Shown here piece by piece: positions 17,422 through 25,747 of a DNA stretch of 64,000 bases. A model generated the notes under the pieces. The model searched no databases, was not told where the DNA came from, and saw only the letters and a list, made by a program, of their open reading frames with translations. A program made the position numbers and the translations under genes. The DNA lies in contig NZ_CP176580.1 of NCBI RefSeq assembly GCF_046271865.1, positions 558,001 to 622,000 on the forward strand, read 5' to 3'. Origin of the DNA: Nitrincola salilacus. Lineage in GTDB: Bacteria; Pseudomonadota; Gammaproteobacteria; Pseudomonadales; Balneatricaceae. The stretch's first letter is position 1; each line of letters begins with the position of its first letter.

Positions 17422-18378
17422 CTAAATTACCCCGAGCACTCTGACCAGATAGATGGCCGAGCTGATGGTGATCACTGAGCCCAGCGTAGTGGTCAGTACG
17501 ATATTCGCGGCCAGCTGGGCATTGCCCCCCATCGCTTTGGCCATAACAAAACTCGCTGCCGCCGTCGGGCAGGCGAAGAGCACCATCATCAGCGTCAGCT
17601 CCTGCCCGCGGAATCCGACCAGCCAGGCACCCAGCGTCAGAAACAGCGGTAACAACAGCAGCTTTGTGGCCGTGGCCCAGGAGGCCATGATCGAGCTGTC
17701 GCGCAGGCTTTTCATACTCAGCGTGCCACCGATTGTCAGTAGAGCCAGTGGCAGGGTCAGGTTGGCGAAATAGCGCCCGGTGGTGGATACCACCTCAGGC
17801 AGCGGCAGTGCGAAGTAGGACACCGGCAGCGCCAGCACCACAGCAATGATCAGTGGGTTTTTCAGTATCTCGATCCCGGCCGAGGCCAGATTCAGAGAAC
17901 GCTCTTTCCTCAGCGGCAGCATGATGCAGATGATCGCCATCACATTATACAGAGGAATCACCAGCGCCAGCAGCAGTGACCCCTGAGCAAGACCGGATTG
18001 ACCAAACAGGTTGAAGCTGACCGCCAGGCCGATGATGCCGAAATTGCTGCGAAAGGCGCCCTGGACAAAAACACCCAGATCTTTCGGATCCTTGATCCAG
18101 CGTGCGGCGAGGATCCAGATAATGGCATAGGTCAGGAGTGTGCCGATCACGACATAGGTGAGCTGTCCGGGATTGAACACCGCCTGAAAGTCCATCTGCG
18201 CGATCGACATGAACACCAGTGCCGGCAGCGTGATGGTGAAGACAAGCTTAGATCCGACAGCGATGAAAGACTCATCAATCACCTTGAGTCTGCGCAGCAG
18301 ATAGCCGAGAAATACGATGAAGAAAATGGGTGTGACAATATTGGCAGTAAAGCCAAAGGTTTCCAGATAGAGATCCAA
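17422..18378 (-). CDS. Auxin-efflux-carrier (AEC) family transporter
   Basis: This is a 318-aa inner-membrane protein with about ten hydrophobic segments and the paired-repeat layout of the AEC family. It opens FIVFLGYLLRRLKVIDE and contains ACPTAAASFVMAKAMGG near the C terminus. Bacterial members export or import small carboxylates such as malate or malonate; the substrate here is unknown. The start is a TTG at 18378 with GGAAG about 7 nt upstream; no nearby in-frame ATG gives a full first helix. Confidence 0.85.
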   Translation of the reverse strand: MDLYLETFGFTANIVTPIFFIVFLGYLLRRLKVIDESFIAVGSKLVFTITLPALVFMSIAQMDFQAVFNPGQLTYVVIGTLLTYAIIWILAARWIKDPKDLGVFVQGAFRSNFGIIGLAVSFNLFGQSGLAQGSLLLALVIPLYNVMAIICIMLPLRKERSLNLASAGIEILKNPLIIAVVLALPVSYFALPLPEVVSTTGRYFANLTLPLALLTIGGTLSMKSLRDSSIMASWATATKLLLLPLFLTLGAWLVGFRGQELTLMMVLFACPTAAASFVMAKAMGGNAQLAANIVLTTTLGSVITISSAIYLVRVLGVI

Positions 18379-18435
18379 GGTTCTGCTTCCAGGTTCAGTT
18401 ACAGGAAAGTAGAGGAGCTGTCAGGATTGGCTTTA

Positions 18436-18930
18436 TTATTGGTGTAGTTTGGGATAATCCAGTTGCAACAGGATACCACAGGATTGGGCAACTTCGCGCC
18501 ATTCCAGCACACTGATCTGAATAAATTGCACGCCGGAGGTTGGGAAGTGGCTGATATTCTCACCCGTCAGATAGTTGCCGAGATCCATTAATCCCGGGTT
18601 GTGGCCGACCAGCATGATGTGGCGAAAATTGTCCGCCTGGCTCTGGATCAGGTTGAGCAGTGTTTCGTAACAGGACTCATACATCTCGGGAACGGCACGG
18701 CAGTCTTCGAAAGCGAAGTTCAGCGTCTGAATAATACGCTCAGCAGTTGCTGTTGTGCGCAGCGCGCTGCTGTAAAGCAGTAGATCCGGAGTTGGTGAAA
18801 ACGTACAGAGGCGCTCTGCCAGGCCAGGAAGGTCCCGCTTCCCACGGGTGCTCAGAGGGCGTTCGAAGTCACTCAGATCAGGATGCTTCCAGCTGGATTT
18901 GGCATGCCGTACAAGCGTCAGTCGCTTCAT
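18436..18930 (-). CDS. sixA: Phosphohistidine phosphatase SixA
   Basis: SixA is a small histidine-phosphatase-superfamily enzyme that removes phosphate from phosphohistidine, in E. coli from ArcB and the nitrogen phosphotransferase system. The 164-aa length fits. The catalytic RH motif is LVRHAKSSW (His8), followed by a branch helix and the second conserved His in MLVGHNPGLMDL (about residue 121). It is a single gene with 57 nt to the AEC gene downstream. Its target here is not known. Confidence 0.9.
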   Translation of the reverse strand: MKRLTLVRHAKSSWKHPDLSDFERPLSTRGKRDLPGLAERLCTFSPTPDLLLYSSALRTTATAERIIQTLNFAFEDCRAVPEMYESCYETLLNLIQSQADNFRHIMLVGHNPGLMDLGNYLTGENISHFPTSGVQFIQISVLEWREVAQSCGILLQLDYPKLHQ

Positions 18931-19019
18931 CTTGCATCTCCTTTGTAGTCGCAGTGACGTCCAACCCGTTAATACTGGATCGAAATGGCGGTGAAAGCAA
19001 AAAATTACTTTGTTTCTTC

Positions 19020-19511
19020 CTACCGGTCCCGGTATTGTTGGGTTTTATTGGCTTGCCAGGCTTGGGTTTTGGCTGGCCAGTGGCTCTTGATATAGGCCAG
19101 TACAGCCATGATCTCTGCGTCACTCAGGTGCTCACCGAACGCCGGCATATCGCTCTGGTAGCCGTCCGGCGCATAGGGTGGCGCCAGGCCGGTTCGGATG
19201 ATGCCGAACAGCACCTGATCCGGGTGGTGCCAGGTATGGCCGCTCTCGTCATGCGGTGGCGCCGGCATCCGATCGTTCGGTAACCGCTTCTTCCAGTCGG
19301 GCTGCCCTTGCAGTTGGTCGCCGTGACAGGCTGCGCAGTACTGCGCATAGACGACCTGGCCAGCGGCGACTTGTGCCACGTCAGCAGGATCGGCCTGAAT
19401 GCGCGCATCCGACCACCACTGCACGGCCACAGCGCCGCCCAGACCGGCTAGTATCAGACCGAATACCAGCCAGGACATCACTCTGGATACTGATTGCGAA
19501 ACTGTTTCCAT
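19020..19511 (-). CDS. Membrane-anchored monohaem cytochrome c
   Basis: This 163-aa protein has an uncleaved-looking N-terminal transmembrane segment (about residues 13-31) and one CAACH haem-binding motif (Cys59, Cys62, His63). A probable distal Met ligand lies in SDMPAFGEHLSD. It resembles class I cytochromes c that pass electrons in the periplasm, or the free-standing cytochromes near oxidase genes; no partner enzyme is encoded nearby. The start is the ATG at 19511, preceded by GGAGG, so the longer open frame upstream was not used. Confidence 0.87.
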   Translation of the reverse strand: METVSQSVSRVMSWLVFGLILAGLGGAVAVQWWSDARIQADPADVAQVAAGQVVYAQYCAACHGDQLQGQPDWKKRLPNDRMPAPPHDESGHTWHHPDQVLFGIIRTGLAPPYAPDGYQSDMPAFGEHLSDAEIMAVLAYIKSHWPAKTQAWQANKTQQYRDR

Positions 19512-19685
19512 CCTCTGCCTCCGTAAAACCCGGTTGGTACCGGGTGCTTGTTCCAGTTGATTTATTCGAAGGCGAAGACCTTCGGCATGCCGTTGGCGAA
19601 GACCGCCCTGTACCGTCGCGGCCCGGCAAGTCAACATCAAGCATAGACCTCTCAGGTGGGCAAGGAAGGGCGCGCGATGTGCTTT

Positions 19686-20576
19686 TTAAGCGCTCTTGTC
19701 GCGAAGCCCCGGCAGTCGATGCCCGAAAAAGAACAGAGCAAGTCCACCAACTACGATCAGACTTCCACCCATCAGTGTCGTGGTGAGTGGTTCATTATTC
19801 AGCCAGAAGCCCAGCAGCAGCGCAAATACAGGTGTGATCAGCGTGATCAGCGCAACCGTGCTCGGCGGTAGATGGCGCAATACATGGTAGTAGGCGACAA
19901 AGCCAATTAATGATCCGAGCAGGGCCAGGTAGAGAATGGCCCAGATAGAGCGGCTTTGAAACAGATCAACGGGCATCTGGGCACCCATCAGATACCAGGT
20001 GATACCGAAGCAGGGCAATGAAAAGAGCAGGGCGCCGACAGTCTGCGCCAGTGGATGTATCTGCACTGCCATCTTTTTCACCATAACACCGCTGAAACTG
20101 AACAGTGTTGCCCCGAGCAGTAGCAGCAAAATACCCGGCCAACTGCCCGGCTTCAGGGCGATGTCATCTGAAAAAATCACCAAAAGCCCGCAGATTGCTA
20201 CTGCACAAGCGAACCAGCGCAGGGTGGTGAAGGCGTTATCCTTGAGTATCCACTGGCTCATCAGGCCGGATATTATCGGCGCCAGTCCGAACAGTACTGA
20301 CATCAGGCCGCTGGGAATAAAGCGCACAGCCAGATAAGCACAGCACATGGCACCGAATACGCCAATGGCGGCATAGCCATAGGTCTGCAGGGCGGCTTTA
20401 TTCCAGGGCAGTTCAATACGGGTCACGCGCATAATCAACCAACCCAATGCGGCAGCTATACCCATCCGCAACCAGGCAGCCATAACTGGATCAACGCTTT
20501 CGCTACTCCAGAGAATCGCCAGTGGTGTGGTGGCCCAGATCAGCAGTACGGCCAGATAAGAGACGGGAACGGGCAT
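19686..20576 (-). CDS. EamA/DMT-superfamily transporter
   Basis: This is a 296-aa protein with ten predicted membrane helices arranged as two EamA repeats. The second repeat is marked by LLLGATLFSFSGVMVKKMA, and PPSTVALITLITPVFALLLGFW lies near the end. Such proteins export amino acids, nucleobases or other metabolites. The substrate cannot be told from sequence. AAGGAG precedes the ATG. The gene stands alone between a cytochrome c gene and an NlpE-like gene, both on the same strand. Confidence 0.87.
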   Translation of the reverse strand: MPVPVSYLAVLLIWATTPLAILWSSESVDPVMAAWLRMGIAAALGWLIMRVTRIELPWNKAALQTYGYAAIGVFGAMCCAYLAVRFIPSGLMSVLFGLAPIISGLMSQWILKDNAFTTLRWFACAVAICGLLVIFSDDIALKPGSWPGILLLLLGATLFSFSGVMVKKMAVQIHPLAQTVGALLFSLPCFGITWYLMGAQMPVDLFQSRSIWAILYLALLGSLIGFVAYYHVLRHLPPSTVALITLITPVFALLLGFWLNNEPLTTTLMGGSLIVVGGLALFFFGHRLPGLRDKSA

Positions 20577-20668
20577 GTGACACTCCTTGGTATCCCGGCT
20601 TTAGCGGGATTTTCAGACTTTTGGTCTGTGGTATTCATGGTATGTGGGGAGGTATTCCCCAGATCTGT

Positions 20669-21463
20669 TCACTCCGGGCAGGGTTGTCCTGGCCAGAGGG
20701 TGATGAGCTGTTGAACCACTAAAGTGGGTTGCAGTCGTGTCTCCTCCATGTCGGACAAAGACTCAATTCTGGCCACCAGATGTATCAGCAACGGTTCTGC
20801 GGGTGTCAGGCGCGCTCCCAGATAGGCTTTCTCAACGCTCAGATAGGCTTCTTGCATGGCGACAGGAAAGCGCAGGCCTGTGGTGCACTCAACAAAGCTG
20901 GCTGCATCCGCCATATAGGTGAATTGTCCCTGCAGTGGCAGCGCAAACTGCCTGGACAGGGTATCTTCCTGTCGTGTCAGGCGGTAGTTGAGGTTTGAGC
21001 TGATGATCTGGCCTGATGGATCAAGGAGTTCCAGGTCGCCTTGATCCAGCAACTGAAACATCTGGTTGCCATCGTTTTCTGACAGAGTCAGAGTGTTGTC
21101 GTCCAGGCGCCACTGTCCGATGCTGTCAAACGTGCCAGGTGTTCGGTCCTGATAATGCCGGCGCAGCAGGTAGCTCTGATTACTGTGCAACAGCAGTTGA
21201 TAGTCTATGCCGGGGCAGGAAGCACAGGGTAGTGTGCCTGCAAATACCGCCGGGAACTCTGCAAATGGCGAGTGAGTAGTGGCCAGGTCCTGCGAGGGAG
21301 ATGCCTGTTCGGATTCCTGAGGTGAAACAGGTGCGCAGCCGCTGGACAGCAGGGCACCGATCAAAAGTGCACTTACCAGTAAGCTGTTGACCACAAAAGC
21401 AGGATACGAAAGTCTGCTGGTGAGAATACGGTCGATTGCGCGTGAACCCTTGGAGATAAACAT
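20669..21463 (-). CDS. NlpE-like envelope lipoprotein
   Basis: This is a 264-aa predicted lipoprotein (lipobox LSSGC, Cys43, after an unusually long N-region). The domain that follows carries the NlpE signature GTLPCASCPGIDYQLLLH (Cys80, Cys83) and the pattern of a small beta-barrel (FDSIGQWRLDDNTLTL). E. coli NlpE senses outer-membrane adhesion and copper stress and signals to CpxA. The C-terminal half (about 170-264) contains AASFVECTTGLRFPVAMQ and looks like an extra META/HslJ-type module. It may report envelope stress; no cpxAR genes lie nearby. Confidence 0.78.
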   Translation of the reverse strand: MFISKGSRAIDRILTSRLSYPAFVVNSLLVSALLIGALLSSGCAPVSPQESEQASPSQDLATTHSPFAEFPAVFAGTLPCASCPGIDYQLLLHSNQSYLLRRHYQDRTPGTFDSIGQWRLDDNTLTLSENDGNQMFQLLDQGDLELLDPSGQIISSNLNYRLTRQEDTLSRQFALPLQGQFTYMADAASFVECTTGLRFPVAMQEAYLSVEKAYLGARLTPAEPLLIHLVARIESLSDMEETRLQPTLVVQQLITLWPGQPCPE

Positions 21464-21512
21464 GCCATTCCTTCGCTTTCAGAGTGCTGAACAGATCAGA
21501 CGTGATGAGGTG

Positions 21513-23225
21513 TCAGCCGGCAGACAGCTTCAGACCGACTCGTAGAATCTTATCACCTTCCACTGCTTTAACCACCAGTGTGACCGGGCCAACCTTGACC
21601 CTGTCGCCGACAATCGGGTGTCCTGGCAGATGTGAATCGATATAGTCACAGAGTAACTGCTCAGGGTCACTTTCAGGAATAGGGATACCGAAACTTTTTT
21701 CCAGATCGCCCAGTGTAATTTCCCCATTGAGCTCAAACAGACCGAAGAAAACATTCTCGCGCAGTGCAGGAATTTTGGCGGTTGAGCTGAAGAGTTTTGC
21801 CAGTGTTTGCTCGGCAGTGGTCGGGCCGATCACGGCGATACGATCTCCCCCTTGCAGTTTGAACTGCTCATTCACCGCCTGTATCTCATTGTTGCGCATC
21901 ACTGCACTGACCACTACCTGTTCCGGCAATTTGATGCCGTTCAATGAGCGCGGCGGTGTCCAGTGCTCGCCATCCAGTTCGAACAGCATCAGTTTATGAT
22001 CGGCATGGTCAGACCATTCCAGCGTCACCTGTTGCAATGGCTTTGATTCTGCAGGCAATTCCAGCTTCAGCCAGCGAGCGGCCTGAGCCAGAGATGCGCC
22101 CTGAATAACCAGCGACGCCACGACAACAATAAAGGCGACGATGGGAAACATGCCGGCATTGGGAATGCCTGCAATCAGCGGAAACAGCGCCAGTACGATC
22201 GGAACAGCCCCGCGCAGGCCGACCCAGGCAATAAATATCTGCTCCCGGAATCGAAATCCAAAAGGCCACAGGGTCATGAAGACCGCCACCGGTCTTGCAA
22301 CCAGAATCAGTATTGCCGCCAGCAGCAGGCCTTCGCCGATAAAGGTGATCTTGTCACCATGTGCCAGCAGCAGCCCCAGCATCAGGAACAGGCAGAGCTG
22401 CGCGAGCCAGGCCAGGCCATCGTGTACCTGAAGGATCTCCTCCATCTTTTTCAGGCGACTGTTACCGAGGATTACCCCCATCAGATAGATCGCCAGGAAA
22501 CCGCTGCCATCAAGCAGGTAGGTGGCGGCAAATACTGACAGCCCGGTGGCTGTCACCAGCAGGGGATAAAAAGCCGAAATCAGCGGTATGGTCTTGAGCA
22601 GTCTTGCCAGGGCAATGCCGCCGAGCCAGCCTCCGACAGCACCGATCGCCAGTTGTTTGAACAGCAGCAGGGCCGACTCTCCAATGCCGGGAGGCTGATC
22701 ACGGGTGATCAGCTCCAGCAGCACCACGGTGAGGAAGATCGCCATTGGGTCGTTACTGCCTGACTCTATCTCCAGCGTGGCACTGACACGTTCGTTCAGC
22801 CTCAAGCCATGATTCTGCAGCAAAGCAAAGACCGCTGCCGCATCGGTGGAGGAGATGATGGTGCCGATCAGCAGGCCGTAGAGCAGCGGCAGATCGAAGA
22901 TCCAGACGGCGGCAAGGCCGGTGATGCCGGCGGTGATCACCACTCCAAGGGTTGCGAGCGTCAGAGCAGGCTTGAGGCCGACACGGAAGGTTTCAGCGCG
23001 GGTGCGCATACCGCCATCCAGCAGAATGATGGCCAGCGCCAGATGGCCGACGAGAAAGGTGGTATCGGTATCTGCAGGCAGGACGTGCCCGAAGCCGTTC
23101 TGTCCTGCCAGCATGCCGACGCCCAGAAACAGCAGCAGAACCGGCATGCCGATTCTGTTGGAAAGGGGGCTCAGAAGTATGCTGGCCATCAGCAGCGCTG
23201 AGGCAAGTAACAGGGTCAGAATCAT
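21513..23225 (-). CDS. cvrA: K+/H+ antiporter of the CvrA (NhaP2) type
   Basis: This 570-aa protein has about twelve membrane helices of the CPA1 sodium/proton-antiporter fold. The conserved acidic motif is SGSNDPMAIFLTVVLLEL. A cytosolic C-terminal part contains a TrkA-C (RCK-C) domain (GDRIAVIGPTTAEQTLAKL, about 400-455) and a CorC/HlyC-type domain. That domain order is typical of E. coli CvrA, which maintains cell volume and K+ at low osmolarity. The start is the ATG at 23225 (GGAG upstream); the in-frame extension of 15 residues is unlike the family. Confidence 0.92.
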   Translation of the reverse strand: MILTLLLASALLMASILLSPLSNRIGMPVLLLFLGVGMLAGQNGFGHVLPADTDTTFLVGHLALAIILLDGGMRTRAETFRVGLKPALTLATLGVVITAGITGLAAVWIFDLPLLYGLLIGTIISSTDAAAVFALLQNHGLRLNERVSATLEIESGSNDPMAIFLTVVLLELITRDQPPGIGESALLLFKQLAIGAVGGWLGGIALARLLKTIPLISAFYPLLVTATGLSVFAATYLLDGSGFLAIYLMGVILGNSRLKKMEEILQVHDGLAWLAQLCLFLMLGLLLAHGDKITFIGEGLLLAAILILVARPVAVFMTLWPFGFRFREQIFIAWVGLRGAVPIVLALFPLIAGIPNAGMFPIVAFIVVVASLVIQGASLAQAARWLKLELPAESKPLQQVTLEWSDHADHKLMLFELDGEHWTPPRSLNGIKLPEQVVVSAVMRNNEIQAVNEQFKLQGGDRIAVIGPTTAEQTLAKLFSSTAKIPALRENVFFGLFELNGEITLGDLEKSFGIPIPESDPEQLLCDYIDSHLPGHPIVGDRVKVGPVTLVVKAVEGDKILRVGLKLSAG

Positions 23226-23351
23226 GATGGCTCCGCAGGCAGTGGACTCAAGTTTAACCTTTAGTACCACTTTTTAGAATAAGGACTTATCCTTGAGTTC
23301 TTGAGTATATCAGGCACCACTGAACAATAATGTCAGCTAAACTGGTGGCAT

Positions 23352-23371
23352 CTGTTATTGCCTGTTATTGC
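23352..23371. repeat. Tandem 10-nt duplication upstream of the thiolase gene
   Basis: CTGTTATTGC occurs twice in direct tandem, followed by a partial third copy (CTGTTTGGC). It lies in the 210-nt gap between the divergent antiporter and thiolase genes. Confidence 0.85.
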
Positions 23372-23435
23372 CTGTTTGGCGATGCTGTACGGTAATTCAG
23401 CCATCCAATATCAATAAATCAGGGTGTAGACAAAC

Positions 23436-24620
23436 ATGGCTAAGCAAGCGGTTTATGTAACAGGTGCAGTGCGTACGGCAATCGGAACTTTCGGCGGCTC
23501 TCTGAAGGATCAACCACCCACAGAGCTGGGAGGGCAGGTCGTGGCAGAAGCTGTGCGTCGCTCCGGTCTGGACAGCGCCGTCATCGGGCATTGTGTGTTT
23601 GGCAATGTCGTGCCTACCGAACGCCGTGATCTGTATATGGCACGTGTGGCGGCATTGAAAGGCGGATTGCCCGATACGACACCGGCCCTGACCGTCAACC
23701 GTCTGTGTGGCAGCGGGCTGCAGGCGATCATCTCGGCGGCGCAGCAGCTTGAGCTGGGTGTGTGTCAGTCAGCGGTTGCTGGTGGTGCCGAATCGATGAG
23801 CCGGACTAACTACTGGGTGCCATCGGCGCGCTGGGGACAGCGTATGGGCGATGCTCAGATGCTGGATTCCATGGTCGGCGCACTGACCTGTCCGATGGAG
23901 AATATCCATATGGGGATCACCGCCGAGAATATTGCCGAAAAATGGCAGATCAGCCGCGAGATGCAGGATGAGTTGGCCGTGCTCAGTCATCAGCGTGCTC
24001 AGGCGGCGATTGAGAAGGGTTATTTCAGCGATCAGATTTTGCCGATTGTGATGTCCGGCCGTAAGGGTGAGGTGATATTCGATACGGATGAGCACCTGCG
24101 CCTCAACTGCACAGCAGATGATATGAGCAAGCTGCGCCCGGTGTTCAAGAAGGATGGTACGGTCACGGCGGGTAATGCGTCAGGTTTGAACGATGCCGCA
24201 GCAGCCGTTGTGCTGACTACCGAGGATCAGTTGGCCGCGAGCAGTGTGCAGCCGCTGGCACGTCTGGTGGATTATGCCTTTGCCGGTGTCGAACCACGCT
24301 ACATGGGAATCGGCCCGGTACCGGCGGTGAATCGCCTGCTGGAGGCGACCGGCCTTAGTGTTGAGGATATCGATCTGTGGGAAGTGAACGAGGCGTTCGC
24401 TGCGCAGGCGTTGGCGGTGGTGCAGGATCTGCGAATTGATCCGGCGCGCGTAAACCCCAATGGCAGTGGTATTTCACTGGGACATCCGATCGGTGCAACC
24501 GGCGCCGTCATAACCGTCAAGGCGCTCTACGAACTGCAGCGTATCAAAGGGCGTTATGCCGTGGTCAGCATGTGTATCGGCGGTGGACAGGGTATAGCCG
24601 CTTTGTTTGAACGCGTCTGA
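23436..24620 (+). CDS. Acetyl-CoA C-acyltransferase (thiolase, BktB-like)
   Basis: Thiolase II-type enzyme that condenses or cleaves beta-ketoacyl-CoA with CoA. The 394-aa protein has the nucleophilic Cys91 in NRLCGSGLQA, the His motif GISLGHPIGATGA (about 350) and the second Cys in SMCIGGGQG (about 382), so the catalytic set is complete. The residues resemble beta-ketothiolase BktB and AtoB. Whether it feeds polyhydroxyalkanoate synthesis or fatty-acid and aromatic breakdown cannot be told; no phaB or phaC is nearby. The YCF48 gene starts about 40 nt downstream and may be co-transcribed. Confidence 0.92.
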   Translation: MAKQAVYVTGAVRTAIGTFGGSLKDQPPTELGGQVVAEAVRRSGLDSAVIGHCVFGNVVPTERRDLYMARVAALKGGLPDTTPALTVNRLCGSGLQAIISAAQQLELGVCQSAVAGGAESMSRTNYWVPSARWGQRMGDAQMLDSMVGALTCPMENIHMGITAENIAEKWQISREMQDELAVLSHQRAQAAIEKGYFSDQILPIVMSGRKGEVIFDTDEHLRLNCTADDMSKLRPVFKKDGTVTAGNASGLNDAAAAVVLTTEDQLAASSVQPLARLVDYAFAGVEPRYMGIGPVPAVNRLLEATGLSVEDIDLWEVNEAFAAQALAVVQDLRIDPARVNPNGSGISLGHPIGATGAVITVKALYELQRIKGRYAVVSMCIGGGQGIAALFERV

Positions 24621-24657
24621 GAGACTTAACCTGCTATACAAAAATAAGAAACGACTT

Positions 24658-25746
24658 ATGCAGATACTGAAAAACTACAGATCCTGGCTCTGTGCCTTGT
24701 TACTCCTCAGCCCGGTGGTCCAGGGGCAGGTGCCGGACCGTCTTGAATCGCCTGCGCTGCAAACTCCCGCTGCCGAACAGTCCCTGCTGTTGTCGATCAC
24801 TTCGGCGGGGCAGCGTCTGGTGGCGGTTGGTGATCAAGGGGTGATTCTGCTGTCGGATGATGCTGGCCTCAACTGGTATCAGGCCGAGGTGCCTGTCAGT
24901 ACTCTGCTGACAGCTGTCTATTTTGCTGATGAGCAAAGCGGGTGGGCGGTCGGGCATGATGGCGTTTTGCTGCACACACAGGATGCCGGCAACCACTGGG
25001 AGTTGCAGTTGCAGGGAGAGCAGATCAACCAGTTGCGCATCGCTCACTATGAAGAGCAACTGGAAAGTCTGCAACAGGATCCCGAAGCCGACCCCTTTGA
25101 GCTGGAAGAGCTTGAGTTCGCCCTCGAAGATGCCGAGTTCGCCGCTGAAGATGGCCCGGTCAACCCGCTGCTCAATGTCTGGTTTCAGGACACTCAGACC
25201 GGTTTTATTCTCGGGGCCTATGGCCTGCTGATGAAAACCGCTGATGGTGGTCACAACTGGCAGTTTCTGACCGCTGCTCTGCCCAACCCTGATCGCTATC
25301 ACCTCAATCATCTGATCGAACATCAAGGTGCGCTGTTCATTGCCGGTGAAGCCGGGTTATTGCTGCGCTCGGATGATGGCGGCGAGAACTGGTATGAGCT
25401 GGCGTCCCCCTACACAGGCTCTCTGTTTGCACTGGTCGAACATCAGGATGAGCTGTTGTTGTTGGGGCTGCGTGGCAATCTTTTCCGCAGTATGGATATG
25501 GGTAATAGCTGGCAGGCGGTTGTGACGGGTAGTCGTGCCTCCTTGCTCAGTGGTCACAGTGAAGATGGTCGCCTGCTGCTGGTGGGGCTGGGTGGCACCT
25601 TGCTGTCGGGGGCCGGCAGTCAGAATCTGCAACCCCTTGATGGTGGTCAGCGGCGTGCGCTGAGTGGTGTCGTGATGGCGGATGATCACTGGGTACTGGT
25701 CGGCGAACAGGGGCCGATGCGTCTATCCCTTGAAGGAGTAAACTGA
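24658..25746 (+). CDS. Secreted YCF48/BNR-repeat protein
   Basis: This 362-aa protein starts with a signal peptide (SWLCALLLLSPVVQGQ). Repeated beta-propeller blades of the YCF48 type follow, each with a TxDGGxxW-like core: LLSDDAGLNWYQ, LHTQDAGNHWEL, MKTADGGHNWQF, LRSDDGGENWYE, FRSMDMGNSWQA. YCF48 is a photosystem II assembly factor, but in heterotrophs such propellers are often paired with an MMPL/RND exporter, as here (1 nt from stop to next ATG). A periplasmic partner for that pump is the best guess. The ATG at 24658 was preferred to an upstream TTG in frame. Confidence 0.83.
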   Translation: MQILKNYRSWLCALLLLSPVVQGQVPDRLESPALQTPAAEQSLLLSITSAGQRLVAVGDQGVILLSDDAGLNWYQAEVPVSTLLTAVYFADEQSGWAVGHDGVLLHTQDAGNHWELQLQGEQINQLRIAHYEEQLESLQQDPEADPFELEELEFALEDAEFAAEDGPVNPLLNVWFQDTQTGFILGAYGLLMKTADGGHNWQFLTAALPNPDRYHLNHLIEHQGALFIAGEAGLLLRSDDGGENWYELASPYTGSLFALVEHQDELLLLGLRGNLFRSMDMGNSWQAVVTGSRASLLSGHSEDGRLLLVGLGGTLLSGAGSQNLQPLDGGQRRALSGVVMADDHWVLVGEQGPMRLSLEGVN

Positions 25747-25747
25747 A

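Noticed and set aside
19256..19786. 176-codon plus-strand frame
   Set aside because: Overlaps the cytochrome c gene, which has CAACH and a good ribosome site, on the other strand.
24607..24657. TTG start for the YCF48 protein
   Set aside because: The ATG at 24658 begins directly with a proper signal peptide; the TTG lies within the end of the thiolase gene.
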